The translations under genes and the position numbers were made by a program. A DNA stretch of 64,000 nucleotides from Carettochelys insculpta. Its lineage: Eukaryota > Chordata > Testudines > Carettochelyidae. The notes beneath the pieces were generated by a model. It searched no databases and was not told the origin of the DNA. It worked only from the letters and a program-made list of their open reading frames with translations. Every line of letters begins with the position of its first letter. Within the stretch, counting starts at the first letter, position 1. The stretch covers positions 14,632,001 through 14,696,000 of the forward strand of contig NC_134161.1 in the NCBI RefSeq assembly GCF_033958435.1. Direction: 5' to 3'. This document shows, one piece after another, positions 1 to 12,289 of the stretch.

Positions 1-2693
1 TCCGACAGTGATTTCTGTTGACAGATTGCTGTAGCGTAACTGTAGCCAAAAAGCAGAACTATTCGAGCTCTGATACCGCCATGACGGGTCAGGTATAAAG
101 TCCTGAATAGAATCTCCACTTCTAAAATCATATCCTCGTTGTAAAATGACTGAGGCCAGTGGATTTAGATGAAGGATTATCGTGGCCCTTGGTGTCTAGG
201 AGGATTTAATTGTTCTGCAATAAATGGTGTTTTTCTTAAAGCCCTGGATTCTAAAGTCATGAGAACTCTGTTTACTTTTCTGATTTTGTTAAATGCAAGC
301 TGAAAGTTACTATCCCTCCTGGCCACAGAGGAAAGCTTGAAAGTAAGACCATAGTGCTTCCCAATGACTCAAAAACCTGAAGTCAAGGAGAAAGAATCCT
401 ATATATATGTGGCAAAGTTCTCAGGATTTTTTTAAAATCTCTTATTATTATTTCTGCAGCCCAACTTCTCATTTTTGGATATTTGGAACTTGGAGTGGGA
501 AGTCACACACTCAAGAACATCACATATAAGCTTTTCTTGGGCATCAATGTTGGTTCAGTGCTATTGGAGTGCTAACAAATACATATCCCCAGGACTGGCT
601 GCTTCTGGCTGTAGCAGGTAACTCAGAGAGTAGAGCATTGTAGGAAGGCTCAAAATGTAAAGATAACCAGATAAAAATGGAAATGATATTCAGTGAGCAC
701 TGAAATCAGTTCTTGAGTGTCTACATGGCTTAGCCCTAGTGGTCGTGTTAAGGAAACATTTTCCTTTTGTGCTAGCTGCAAAGCAAGGAAAGGCAACTGT
801 GCATACTGCTGCTTTAATCAAATGTGTCTCTGCTCCAGGACAAACCTTGCATTACTTAAAGTGTCTCTGGTCGCTCAGACTGTCTCTGCAATGTCCTATT
901 TCTTTGCCTTTGTTTTGCAAAGTCTATTCTATTTACGGAAGTGACCTATTTAGCATAGTCCTTTTAACTTTACAGCAAGAGACAGAGACCCTGTCAACCT
1001 AAGAACGTTGTATCAGTTTAATCCACCTAAGCCAAACCACAATCACTCTGAAGCCAGGTGGGCAGCATAGTTCAAACTGGGATTTGCATCAGTTTAGCTA
1101 AATCTGTTTAAATTCACCCCTTTATAGGAAGATCCTGATCTTGCCACAGCAGAATTTTTCAGGCAGTGGCTTGTTCTCTTGATTCCTGTTTGCTACCTTG
1201 CTTATGTTGATGAAGAACCTGAAGTGCCTTTATTTATGAGCAAGATGGCTGGTGAGAAACCTTGGCTAATCACTTGTAACACATGTTCAGGAAAAGAGAT
1301 TCAGGGTGCCTAGCTGTGCCCCAGTCCCAGACTGAGAAGATGGTGTGAACATCTTTGCAATACCAAGTCATTGTTGTGATCCATAAGAGTAGTTGGTCTG
1401 ATAACTAGATGCTAAGTATTTTATATAGCAAAAAGCCAGCTTTGTGGATTTCCAAAAAAATTTGTGTGCTGAATTGTGATGAGAAAATCAAAATCTCAAA
1501 ACTTTTCACAAACCCCCAAAGGAAAGAAAACTGTATAAGGTCAGTCAACATGTTCCTTGCCATGATGACAATTTCTCTTTGTATATCTTTTATTATGAAC
1601 TAACTTACTTTTTAGAACTCATTTTCAACAAAATCAGAACTTTTTATGTAGAAAACCTTGCAGCGGGATACTATTGAGCCTCTTTTAAAAAATTGAAAGA
1701 GAAATGCACCCAAACTGACCCTTTCCAACAGTTTTGGTTTTGGTGGTGTTCACAACACAAGTGATATCTCACTGTAGTAACCTGTGAGGAACTGGGAGGA
1801 ACATAGTTTTCTGGAGGGAAGAGTGGGGAAGATGCACCAGCCTTGGAAGTCAGTCTGTGTGCATATGGCTAGAATATTCTTTACAGATGCAAGCATCTCT
1901 GGAAAGGTTCTGCTCGTGAAGAGCCCTTTTCAGTTTTACAAGTCTGGAGTACTGTCAGAATTGCCAACCCAAAATGCTCAAAAATCCAGAGTCACCAAAA
2001 TATCATGAAATAATCTCATTATTTTAAAGGTAATGTAAAAATAATATATTTTTTTATTTGCCTTCAGCTTTTGAAGACTTTGAGGTGCACCAGGGTACCA
2101 TTTTGAAGCTTTTTCCCACAGACATGAGGGGTAGAAATGTATTTTTTTTTTTTCTTTTAAAAATCTTAATTTAAAACAGTTTTGGGGTTTTGGATTTTCA
2201 TTACCAAGCCAGAATGTTTCACAGGAAATCTTTTTTGGGGAAAGGAAAAAAATCTTTTTTAAAAAAATCCTGCATTGAAATATAGCATATTTTGGCCAAC
2301 TTTAATTCAAACTTCATTTATGACTCGCCAACTTCACTTATCATGGGGAGTGGAAGAAATTTTATTATTGCATGTAACACAATTGGTTTATTTTCCCCCA
2401 GTTTTCTGTTAAATTGTTTTAACTCACAGAGTGAAGGGGAAAAGTTTTAAGGAAAGTTGTAATAAAACACACATTATCCGTAAATTACAATGTGACGCAA
2501 TGAAATAGTTTCATGCTTTGATCACTCCCTTCATTGTTTTGATTGCTGGAGTAAAAAATGAGCAGATATGAGACTGAGTTGATAAGGATAGGCAGGTGAA
2601 TGGGTTGGCATATGGAGAATGGCCAGAACTTTGGATCCTCGATCTCACATGCCATTTTCTGCTACTGGTCACCAGCAGCAGATTATTCTCCAC
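1..2693. other. Upstream noncoding DNA, no gene recognised
   Basis: This is AT-rich sequence with homopolymer runs, especially around 2040-2280, and only short chance open frames. No splice-flanked coding segment or clear repeat family was recognised. By analogy with other amniotes it should lie between ETS1 and its head-to-head neighbour FLI1, or in the 5' noncoding part of ETS1. That placement is inference. Confidence 0.5.
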
Positions 2694-2889
2694 CGGTGTT
2701 CCCTGTAAGATGAGTGCTGGAGCTGCCCAGGAGAGATTCAGGTGCTGCCCAGATGATTAGCAGAGTGCCCACAACTACCTACAGCTGGCAGCATGGGTGT
2801 CTACTGGTGGTGCACATCCAAACACGCATTGGTGCACATAACAAAATTCATCCCATCCATGAATGGGAAAAACATTAGTGGGACCACTG
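2694..2889 (-). mobile_element. hAT-like MITE, family A (copy 1)
   Basis: This is one of seven copies in the window of a ~165-195 bp element whose termini resemble CAGTGTTCCCTCTAA. It contains the family hallmark GGTGCACATAACAAAATT and ends in ATTAGTGGGACCACTG. The flanks TTCTCCAC (2686-2693) and CTCTCCAC (2890-2897) agree at 7 of 8 bases, fitting the 8-bp target duplication of hAT transposons. It has no coding capacity. Confidence 0.75.
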
Positions 2890-5639
2890 CTCTCCACCCT
2901 CCAAAAGCAAGGGGTAAGCGGGGAGGAATTATACCTGAAGTCACCGTCTTTTCCAGGGCTAGTACAGATTAGGCACAGCTCTGAGCAAGACAGAGACTAT
3001 AACGTGCAAGTCAGGAATAAATCTGACGCCAAGGGAGAATAAGGTTCAATGTTTCTGCTTACAATTGTCCAGCTAATTAGTAGCACTGGAAGTTAAAAAA
3101 AAAATCTGAATGACCAATTCTCCAGAGGCTGATGGAGTTGCTGCTTTCTCCGGGTGGAGGCTTGTTTTACCATTGACGGCTGTTCCTGTAGCATCTGAAC
3201 GGGGTTGTTTTTAACAAATAAATTTATAAAAATAGTAATGCCGTCTGGCCCTGTGCTATTTCCTGCAAAAGAGCTCTGTGAATCCCTGACAACTCCCTCT
3301 TTAGTTTCCTTCCAGGCAAAAGGCTCTGTACGTAGGGGAAGTGACACTGAGTACACAGCTATCTCATGCTCTGCGTGGCATGGAAAGCATGTTGGCTCTA
3401 CATTTTCTTCTATGAGTCTTAATCACTAGGCGGGAGAGGCACATGTATTTCCTGCTTTATTTGCACATGCATAGAGTCAGGTTGCTGGTCCTTCACCCCA
3501 GCTCTGCAAAAGGGCCTTATGGCGGGTAAAATATCCCCACAGTGAAGAGCACTGCTGCAAGGGGACACCATATACCAGGCCTACGGCCATTCTGTGCTAT
3601 CATGACAGACCTCTCAGGGAGGCGGGGAACTGGACTAAACTCTCTGTACCTTGGAGGTTTTCCCACAAGGGCTATAAATGTCTGCTGATGGGTGTAACAG
3701 AGAGCAGCCTACAGGGAGAATTTGGCCTTCACCAGATGCTAATCTGGCTCCCCTATCCAAGCTTCCAGAGGAATGTGCTCCACCAAGAACAGGAAACATA
3801 TACCTGTGCATTAAATATTGTGTAAATGCATCAAAGAATGATGAACATTTGATACATGGACCAGATTTGGATCTCAGCAACAGTGCCAAATCTGGAGTGG
3901 CTCTGTTGCCTGTACTGATATCAGCTAAGATTTGTGTGTATGACTAATATATAAATATCAGATTGTTAAATCACCCTGAATTTAATATTTTTGTGTGTGT
4001 GTGTGTGTGTGTGTTATGACTAATCCCTTGTCGGCTCCCTAAGGGTTCTGCACCGTCTGGCAGATTTTAGTGTGCCTCAAACTCATGGTGGCCCTTTCCC
4101 TGCCTTAAGTCTTTCCAGAAGCAAAGATCTGTGTACTGAGCCATTCTCATCATCAGCATGTCATCAAAGGAGGGGGCAAGCCCCCTTCAGAAGGCTTGGA
4201 CACCCCCATCCTTTCATTAAAGCAGCTCACCAGGAGAAGGGTTGGGTGGGCCTGGGCTCCCCCACTACTCTGGGCTGTGACCCAGGCAGCTGATGGCTTT
4301 TCCCCTGCTCCAAACACAGTAGCTTTTCCCTGGGCCACTTCTTCCACTGCTTCCCTCTAGCTCCTTCCCCCTTGTACCTAGCTGAGCCGCTTGTCTGTTC
4401 CCAAACCTCAGTCCTCCAGCCTCTCTCCCTGATCCACTCCTCTTCTTCCCCGCAAATTCCTGCCTGGGGGGAAGCCTTTTAGAGTGAGCCAGAAGGCCTT
4501 AACTGGCAGTGGGTGTCTGATTAGCCTTTTGCTGCAGGCTGTTTCTTAACAGGCCCCAGCTGCCTGCCTTGGTTTCTGGGCCACACTTTTTTGAGCTTAG
4601 GTGGTGAACCAAAAGGCACTGACCCTGCTCCCAGTACATTTGCCTTTCATCAGGTCTTGTAGCATGCAGCCTGTGGTCTGCCACAGTCTGTGTATATTTA
4701 AAGCATTAGTGTTGGCAGTGAGCTAAGGAGCTGGGCTGTGTAGTGCCTGAGGTGAAGGTCTCAGATCAATCTCCTCCTGGACAGGTGTCCACATGATAGA
4801 ACCATGGCTGCTGGCCCAGAGGTGCTGACTTCAAACACTCCCTTTGATTGAAGGGGTGTTGAATTGGGCTATAACTGGTGCCCTCAGAGAAGGGGTGCTG
4901 GATAAGGACAGTGAACTACTCTCTGCCCTGTGTAGCTGGCCCCTCAGGAAGATGGCTGAAGCCTCTGGTTGCAATGGCTGGGTCAGCAACAGGGAAAGTT
5001 TTCCCTGCCTGTGGACTGTGGCTGTCAGTCTGGTGCCTTTTCAGAGGGGCTAGGTTCACCTTCTGTTCTAGAGTCTGGATGATATCTGCTTGTGCCAGGG
5101 TGAAATCAGCTCACTTTCCCAGAAGGGGAAGACAAGGGAGTGGTGCGCCGTTCCACTCTGGTGGTCTGCAGAGCTCTGTGTTTGGGGTGAGGGGAGGACA
5201 TGGGGTCTTTCCCTCTTTCTGTCCCACCTGGAAGTGGATCATCCCCATCTGGAGGGAGCAAAGGAGCCAGCCAGCATGGTTACCTTGCTATCTGATCTCC
5301 ATTTCGCTGAAGTGGCCTGTGGGTAATGTGTTGCACTGGGCCCTCTGTTTTGAGGCAGCTATGTCTTCGCAGGCACAAGAGACAATTAAGACTGGACTAA
5401 GTAAGACACTTGTGAATACACCGTTTGGGACCATTCTGCACTGGTCATGGCTGTGCACAGCAAGGATAGCCTAACTGACCTATAAGGGTCTCCCACCTTT
5501 AAATCCCAGTTTTGCTGCCCTTCCTTGCATTGAGAGCAACAGGACTTCCTTCTGTGACTCCTCTGGGAAATAAGGACTTAGTCCTGCAAGCCCACCTCCT
5601 CTCTCAGACCAGGCTTCCTCAACGGTGCAGCTAATGATC
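2890..5639. other. Noncoding DNA upstream of ETS1 exon alpha
   Basis: No coding exon was recognised here. It includes a GT microsatellite at 3992-4014 and moderately GC-rich sequence from about 4070 to 5330. A 198-codon open frame at 4878-5474 has no recognisable protein character. Any promoter or noncoding first exon of the p68-type transcript could lie here, but I cannot place it. Confidence 0.45.
3992..4014. repeat. (TG)n microsatellite
   Basis: An uninterrupted TG dinucleotide run of about 11 units. Confidence 0.95.
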
Positions 5640-5656
5640 AACTTCTGTTCCTGTAG
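5640..5656 (+). other. Possible splice acceptor before exon alpha
   Basis: A pyrimidine-rich tract ends in CCTGTAG at 5650-5656, directly before GTGTCTCTGGG and the ATG pair. It looks like a 3' splice site. If used, exon alpha would be an internal exon of 83 bases preceded by a noncoding first exon further upstream. It could also be chance sequence inside a 5' UTR. Confidence 0.45.
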
Positions 5657-5670
5657 GTGTCTCTGGGATG

Positions 5671-5739
5671 ATGAGTTACTACATGGACACAACTATTGGA
5701 AGTCCAGCCCCTTATCCTCTGGCCCGCCCAGGAGTGATG
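5671..5739 (+). CDS. ETS1: ETS1 exon alpha (N-terminus of long p68-type isoform)
   Basis: This exon encodes the first 23 residues, [10 protein letters not shown] followed by [13 protein letters not shown], and ends at a good donor (ATG then GTAAGG at 5740-5745). It matches what I recall of the N-terminus of avian p68 c-Ets-1 and, more loosely, of the human long isoform (MSYF...PYSAPRP). A second in-frame ATG lies immediately upstream at 5668. I chose 5671 because known long isoforms begin M-S-Y, but initiation at 5668 would only add one Met. The exon ends in phase 0 and should join exon beta at 12151. ETS1 is a nuclear ETS-domain transcription factor; this segment modifies its N-terminus and has no ETS or Pointed domain. 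The rest of the protein lies outside the window. Identification rests on exon beta as well, since the exon is short. Confidence 0.88.
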
Positions 5740-8700
5740 GTAAGGAAGGACGTTGGGTTCTTTTTCTTTTATCCCACAGTAGTTTGCACAGCATTGCAGA
5801 CATCTGGAGAAACTCTGCACAGCAGCATGAACAGGCTAATACCAAATATTCCAGAGATATTGTTTAATCCAGAAAAGCCACTACACGTTCAGTTCTTATC
5901 CAGACCTCTTGGGCCTGCAAACCTGAGCTGGACGTAGAAGTACAGATTCTTACATGCGTCAGAGCAGAGATGTTAAGATAATGACCTTTGATGTGTCAAT
6001 GCCTCCTTTTCCAAAGCTGTCTCTAACCCAAATTCTTTAGAGCTCCGTGGATGAATGCACATGGGTGTAAAGGCATCCCAGATTTTTCAAATGTCAGAAG
6101 AGGTTTGACTGGAGCTTGGATGAAGGTTCTGGGCTACATTCTGTTTTGCCTTTTGGGAGGCAGTGGTGCAAACGTAGTTTTAAGTTTGTTGGGACTGTCC
6201 TGGGGACCTAGTGTAGAACATAGAACACCCTATCGTAGGTGGCTATAGACAAAATACAATGTCCACTTGCTAGTCAGACTCTAATCTGCTCTCAGCATGT
6301 GGCATTGACAGTGGTTGCAAGGGGGATTGCATAGGATTGCAAGCTGTTCCCAAGCTAAGATATTCTATTTCCTTGTACTGTGGAGTCAGGTAAAGAGGCT
6401 GTTGGAGGGCCCCAGCTCAGTGTCTTTAATATTTCTACCACGTAGGCATAGATGTACACCTGAAAATTGCATCAGCAGCCACACATCCATCCCGCTGCCG
6501 AGCTCAATATAGGAGCCTAGATAGGGCTGTAGATTTGGGATGGAAAGGTGCCAAGAAGAGTTGATGGGAAAGTGGAATTTCCATCTTGCAGGAAAGTTCA
6601 ATATGTTGGTTCTTTTTTTAGTCTCCAAATGGGATGACGTTGCAATAGTGAACATTTTCCCACAACAAAAATTTCTGGGGAAAAAAAAATCCCTGTTCGG
6701 AAATGTAAAAATGAAATTATTTGGTCACCTCAGAGTGAAAAAATTCAGTTTCAAAGTATTGATTTAAAGCAGGGAAAATGTTGTGTGTTTTTTTTTTTTT
6801 TTAATGGAAAAGTGAAAAAAATTAACTGAAATTGACACTTCCCCCTGCCCTCTTCTCCTCCACACCCCCCGAAAAAAAAATCTTCCAGCGCTCCCTCCCT
6901 CCAATGCCAGCAAAACTGTGTTTTTCCATATTTGGGGGAAATTTTATCTTTTTTTGGGAAACTTCAACCAGCCCCATGGAGCACATATTTCAGAGCTCAC
7001 ATGGTTTTAAGAGGAGAAGAGTCAGGAGGAAATGGTTAATGTTTGGCCATAGATGGAGAGAACATGACCTGGAAACAGCTGGGACAGGGTGTGAGTGGAA
7101 GAGACTGGGGCTCTGCAGATGGTAGCAGCCACAGGGATGGCTGAAGGTGGAGAAGGAAGCTCTCTTTCCTGTTATCGCTGGTGACAGTGTTAATCTTTCC
7201 CACTGCAGTGGGAGTTACCTGGCTCATTTGAATGGAATAAGCCTGTGGCCAGGCCTTAATCTGGACCAGGTCCTGGTACCAAGGGAATTGTTACCATGAG
7301 TTTAACCGAGGGAAGCATTTGATCAATTGGGATCAAATACTTGTCTACTTTGGTTTACTAAGAACTGACTCACAGAGTTTGTTCATCGCCCATACTCCTG
7401 TATCTGGGTACATGCCATGGGTCTTAGATTGTGACTTTCTTGTGCTCCTCTTATGGCAGGAAAGAGCCAGGTTCTGAGCTTTGTGCAGCTGTTACGAGCC
7501 TACAACATCATCTTCCCTTCCTCAAGGATATATCTGTTGTGCATCTTGGGAGCTCAAAGGTGCCCTGCAGGGCTGTGTACCCAGACCTATTAAGTCTCAT
7601 TACCTAACATGGCTTCCCCAGGACTATGTCATTCATGGTAGCCCCACACTGGGTAGCGTTTGCTGGACTTTGCCCTTCTAAGGGCAGTCTTCAGCTGCTC
7701 AAAACTTTCACTGGAGCAAATGGGAGTCCCGTGAGTGGAGCAGGTCTCGGGTAGCCACGCAGGTGGTCCCAGAATTTCTGTGAGTGGTGCAACCCCATCT
7801 CCATAAGCAGGACTCTGCTGGAGTGACTTCGCATGAGTGGTGGAATGTGAAGAAGCACATCATCCCGTCCCTGCTGGTGTCTCCTCCGTGTCTGGATTTG
7901 TCCAAGTACCGGGTGGAGGACAAACCTTAAAAAAGCAGGACTGCCGGATCAGACCCCAGTGCTACTGGGTGGGGTAATGTGATCCCTATTCTACAGTGTG
8001 GGAACTAAACCTCCTAGCGGGTAAGTGACCTGGGTGATGCAGGTTTGTCTCCATACTCTGCTATAGGTTTCTGAATCTCAGCCCAGTGTCTTAACCACAG
8101 GGTGTTCCTAAGTTTATCAAATGCTTCTCTATTTTTGGTCGCTGCCAGTGGAACGTAGCCCCATATTTCTTTTCTCTTTCTGGCTCTGGCCTCCTTGTCT
8201 TCCTCCCTTACCTTTTGCCTCCGGCTCATTGAGTTCCTGACAGCTCAGCCAAGACCTCTTACTGATTGTCACCTCAGAAGTGGTACTGGGGTCCTGGCAC
8301 ATGCAGAGCTGGAGGAAGACACATATCTGCTGGAGAGACCCTGATCTCTTAACCAGTCTTCTCACCAGCAAGAATCTCTGTGCCAGCAGATCAAAGTTCT
8401 TTGGCAAAAGAGTGGAGGAGAGCACACTGGCTTTCTGAGGGTTTACAATCTAGCTGTATAAATAGGCCTGGGTCTCTTATCTCGAGTAACAACAGTGTCA
8501 TTGCTTTGGGCCAGCAAAGCTTCCTTGTGCCCATTGCTTCTGCTCTTGTCATCTCTTTGCTTCCCTGCTAGGTGTGGTCTCTTGGGCTGGCGTTTAGAGG
8601 CAGATATTTATAAGGGGAGCTTGTGGGACAGGGTGGGCAACTATTAGGGTTCTACGTGTGGCCCATGAGATGTTTTATTTACTATTGGCTATGTGCAGGG

Positions 8701-8869
8701 TTTCAAGATTCTGTTGGCTTCTGTCTGTAATTTTTTTCCTACCTGTAATACTACAGTGACATGCATGTAAAGCAAGGGCACGTGAAGTGAGGTGTGCCTT
8801 GACTGTACATAACATTGACTGTGAGAGCTGTGAGCTCTCTCTGCATCCAAATCAAGCTGCTCCTGCAGT
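5740..8869. other. Intron alpha-beta, 5' part
   Basis: Intron of the p68-type transcript, starting with the exon alpha donor. AT-rich stretches at about 6600-6960 have A/T homopolymers. No further exon was recognised. Confidence 0.6.
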
Positions 8870-9125
8870 TCATAGACTCTTAGAATCCTAGGGCTGGAAG
8901 GGACCTCAGGAGGTCATCGAGTCCAGCCCCCTACCCAAAGCAGGACCAACCCCAACTAAATCATCCCAGCCAGGACTTTGTCAAGAAGGGACTTAAAAAC
9001 CTCTAGGGATGGAGATGCCATTACCTCTCTAGGTAACGCATTCCAGTGCTTCACTGCCATCCTAGTGAAATAGATTTTCCTAATATCCCGCCTAGAACTC
9101 CCCCACTGTGACTTGAGACCAGCAC
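8870..9125 (-). mobile_element. CR1 LINE 3' fragment
   Basis: The reverse complement ends with a TCTAAGAGTCTATGA-type tail preceded by CTCGATGACCTCCTGAGGTCC, typical of CR1 3' ends. The rest is the degenerate C-terminal reverse-transcriptase reading frame. It is a 5'-truncated, inactive fossil. Confidence 0.85.
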
Positions 9126-9166
9126 ACCCTGCAAAACTACCCCACCATGGGAGACCATCTTGGTTA

Positions 9167-9392
9167 CAACAAGAAGTCCTGTGGCACCTTATAGACTAAC
9201 AGATATGTTGGGGCATAAGCTTTTGTGGGCAAAGACTGGCTTCGTTAGATGCAAGTTGTTGCACCTGACGAAGCGGGTCTTTGCCCACAAAAGCTTATGC
9301 TCCAAAATATCTGTTAGTCTATAAGGTGCCACAGGACTTCTTGTTGTTTTTTGAAGATAAAGACTAACATGGCTACTTCTCTGATACTTGTC
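9167..9392. mobile_element. Fold-back dimer of a dispersed retroposon
   Basis: The two 88-bp arms, 9167-9254 and 9259-9346, are inverted copies of each other with about six mismatches and a 4-base spacer. The right arm continues to about 9392 through a tail of the form GACTAACATGGCTAC...CTCTGATAC. Both arms contain the AAGCTTATGCTCC or its complement, and the outer ends read CAACAAGAAGTCCTGTGGCACC and its complement. The same tail sequence occurs at 45251-45379, and a related subfamily at 17351, 18784, 37690 and 49599. No target duplication was evident. I do not know the formal family name. Confidence 0.8.
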
Positions 9393-9674
9393 ATATTTGT
9401 GATGAGAGTCTTGCAGCCCTCTAAGATGCAGGAGCTCGTCTCGTGTGGTCCACTCACCAGCCTAGGTTTCCCATTGCTGCGGTGGGAGTAACTAGACATC
9501 TGCCAACTTTTTGCCTCTTTGAATCTCCTTTCATGACCTCACTGCTTCAGAATCCCCTTCTAGCTACCATTGCACCTGTGCTAGAAGTATCTCCATCACT
9601 GGAGATCACTGCAGTGACAGGGAGGAGAGAGGTGGGCACTGCAAGTTTCCCGTGCAGCTTGCAAGACTTTCAAA

Positions 9675-9760
9675 TGCCTAGGGGAAACTGAGGCACAGAG
9701 AGGGCAGTGGTTTGCCTGAGATTATTCAGCAGGCCCATGACAATGATGCTGAGGGGAACT
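9675..9760 (-). repeat. MIR/CORE-SINE-like fragment
   Basis: The phrase GGGGAAACTGAGGCACAGAG followed by a degenerate CAG-rich continuation is typical of the reverse strand of amniote MIR-like SINEs. Short and diverged. Confidence 0.55.
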
Positions 9761-10349
9761 GCTTTGCAGAACTCTGCATCACCCATTGCAGTAGGCACTG
9801 AGTCCCCATTGAAATGAGACCATCAAGGATTCTGTCACGTTGCAGAATAACTTGGTATTAATAACACTGCTGGCATCTTCCCTGGTGGCCTTACTGGAGA
9901 ATTGAAATGGGCACATCCAGCTGTCAGGGTTTTTTAATACCTAATCCTGATTAATATTCGGGTCAATGGGAATGGAGGGAGCCAAGCTTCTGGGATCAGG
10001 CCCACGTAGCTTGGGAAATCTCTGTACTAGCCCTGTATTGTTTCTTGGTGACTAGTCTCAGACTCCATCCGGCCTGTTTCTGAGCGCCTACAGTGTTCTG
10101 TAGCTGAACTGTTCTTATTGTTTCCAGACTAATAGCTCCTGATGTCACACCTAAAATTATCTTCAACTTCCCACTATTGCTGTGTCTAGTCTGCCCCTTC
10201 CTGTACTGTCCTGAGCCCTCTGCCTGCTCCGTTCAACTCTGAGCAGGCTCTCAACAGCCTCACTTCCTGAAACAGGTTGAGCAATCCCTTGCTGGCAGCT
10301 AAAAAACAGCCATGGGGATCACCAGGGTTCCCTACTTCGTGGGTGACGT

Positions 10350-10800
10350 GATAGAATCATAGGACACTGGAAAGGACCTTGAGAGATCGAGTCCAGTTCC
10401 CTGCCCTCAGGTGCCCTAAACAATCCTTGAATACGTGTCTGTCTAACCTGCTCTTAAATATCTCCAGCGATGGAGATTCCACAGCCTCCCTAGGCAATTT
10501 ATTCCAGTGTTTAACCACCCTGACAGTTAGGAAGTTTTTCATAAAGCCCAACCTAAACCTCCTGTGCTGCAGTTTAAGCCCATAGCTCCTTCTCCTATTC
10601 TCAGAGGCCAAGGGGAACAATTTTTCTCCCTCTTCCTTGTAACACTCTTTTAGGTACTTGTTAACCACTATCATGTTAAGCTTAGAAAAAGAAGACTGAG
10701 AGGGGACAAGCCCAATTCTTTCAGTCTTCCCTCATAGCTCATGTTCCGTGGATCTTTGATCGTTCTTGTTGCTCTTCTCTGGACCTTCTCCAATAAGACT
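10350..10800 (-). mobile_element. CR1 LINE 3' fragment with broken RT reading frame
   Basis: The reverse strand carries the CR1 ORF2 C-terminus, with segments such as EKVQRRATRTIKD, LTVRVVKHWNKLPREAVE and SLEIFKSRLDRH in two frames separated by a frameshift near 10675. It ends in a CR1-type 3' UTR at about 10350 (GATTCTATC on the reverse strand). It is a dead, 5'-truncated copy. Confidence 0.92.
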
Positions 10801-12130
10801 AAAACCACCCTGACTCTCCCAGGAAACAGCCTGTGTTGCCAATAGCAAGTCAGGTGAAAAGTCTGGGTCGAGACCTGCTGAGAGGTAAAGCCCTTGCAGT
10901 ACTTCTCTGGAGAGAACATTCTTCTGGGAAGGGGGCTGATCCACCCCCTAGATGGAATAAAGCTATTCTTCCTTTGTGGCAAACCATACTTCCTTCCTTG
11001 TAACACTTTCCCTGGTGTAGCTGCACCTCTGAGCAGAGAGGGCACAGCTTGCATGCCTTTGTGTCCCCCAGCATTAACAAAACACTAGTTGTGGGTGTTG
11101 ATAAGAACCACTAATGTGCAGGCAAAGCAGACCAGCCTCTGGTTCCCAAGATCTCTGCTGAACAGGTGTCTTCTGCAAATGGAGCAGCCTCAGAAAGGAG
11201 TTTAGGAAGGGATATTTATTCAGTGTCCTTATCTTCAGTGCCTTGAAATACAAGACAAGAGTCCTGTGATCTCTCAACTTCTTATAATGCCTCCTGACAG
11301 TTATTGAAAGAAAGCCTTTGTGACCTTCTAATGACTCAGCTTGCTGTGCCACTGAGCCGCTTTCCAGATGAATCATTCTAGATGATACGGTTTCTCTCAT
11401 TGACTAATTCTCATATTTTAGGGTCAGTTCAGGTGGGTCTGCTTTTTCAGATGAGCCCAGGGCCAGGTTTTCACAGACTTAGCGCCCTGGGTTGAGGCCG
11501 GTCACCCAAAACGCCAAGCTGTTCAAAATGTGACACCCAAATATTGAAAAGGGCCGTATGCCTGGGGAAGAAATGACTCTAGTAAAAGGGAAAGAGGAGT
11601 GGATGTTAAAATGCAGCCTGGCTGTTGGGCTCTCCTGATAGCTGCTGGAATATCAGGTGGTGTGAGGAGGCCAGGAGCATGGGCAGATATAGAAAGGGAT
11701 GTTATCAGCTAGTTTCTAGGCCAAAAAACATGGGGAGCGGGAGAGGAGGCACACAAAATATTAGCTCAATTCTCCTTCACTGGGGACAAAGGGCACCACT
11801 TGACCCTCAAGGCAAGAGAGTGTGGAGGAGAGAGATTTCTGGGAGAGGGCTGGAGGTGGGCACATAGCTTGACTGTGGGGTTTCTGCTGCCTGCTTTAAC
11901 TGATGGCTGTGGGTCCCCACAAACTGGAGCCTGTAATGGGCAGTGGTCTGCGGATGAGCAAAGGGTTAACATAGGGTTTGGCTTCATGTCAGCCTGAAGC
12001 TTTGTAAATCTTTTTATTTTACTCCAGACCAAAATATGTGGGTTGAAATTTCTCCCAGAAAACATTATTAGTAGTTTTGGTAGGAGCAGTTGTTCTATTT
12101 GTGGCTAGATCTGCTTACTAGCTGATGTAT
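10801..12130. other. Intron alpha-beta, 3' part
   Basis: Intronic sequence up to the exon beta acceptor. No repeat or exon was recognised with confidence. The pyrimidine tract and acceptor of exon beta lie at 12130-12150. Confidence 0.5.
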
Positions 12131-12150
12131 TTCCCTTGTCATTGAGGCAG

Positions 12151-12289
12151 GGTGCTGCTAATCCCTATGAAGATCCTTGGATGAGCTGTGGGTTTCAGTC
12201 CACCTGCTACCAGCAAAGGATTTGCTACCCAGTCTGGGATGAATTGGCCAGTCAAGAAGTGCCCACTGGCTTAGAACCCTACAACGCAG
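12151..12289 (+). CDS. ETS1: ETS1 exon beta (second coding exon of p68-type isoform)
   Basis: The acceptor TTCCCTTGTCATTGAGGCAG ends at 12150 and the donor GTAGGT starts at 12290. The 139-base exon encodes 46 residues plus one base. Its residues include NPYEDPWMSCGFQS, CYPVWDE and SQEVPTGLE, the signature of the long ETS1 N-terminus (YEDP..CGFQS, CYPFWDE, TQEVPTGLE in the forms I recall). It is rich in aromatic residues and Cys, with no catalytic or DNA-binding motif. It ends in phase 1 with a G, so the split codon can become Asp on joining the shared downstream exon (D-MECADVP in other vertebrates). Joined to exon alpha it gives a 69-residue p68-specific region, against 27 residues for p54. 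A second AG four bases upstream would shift the frame if used. Confidence 0.95.
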
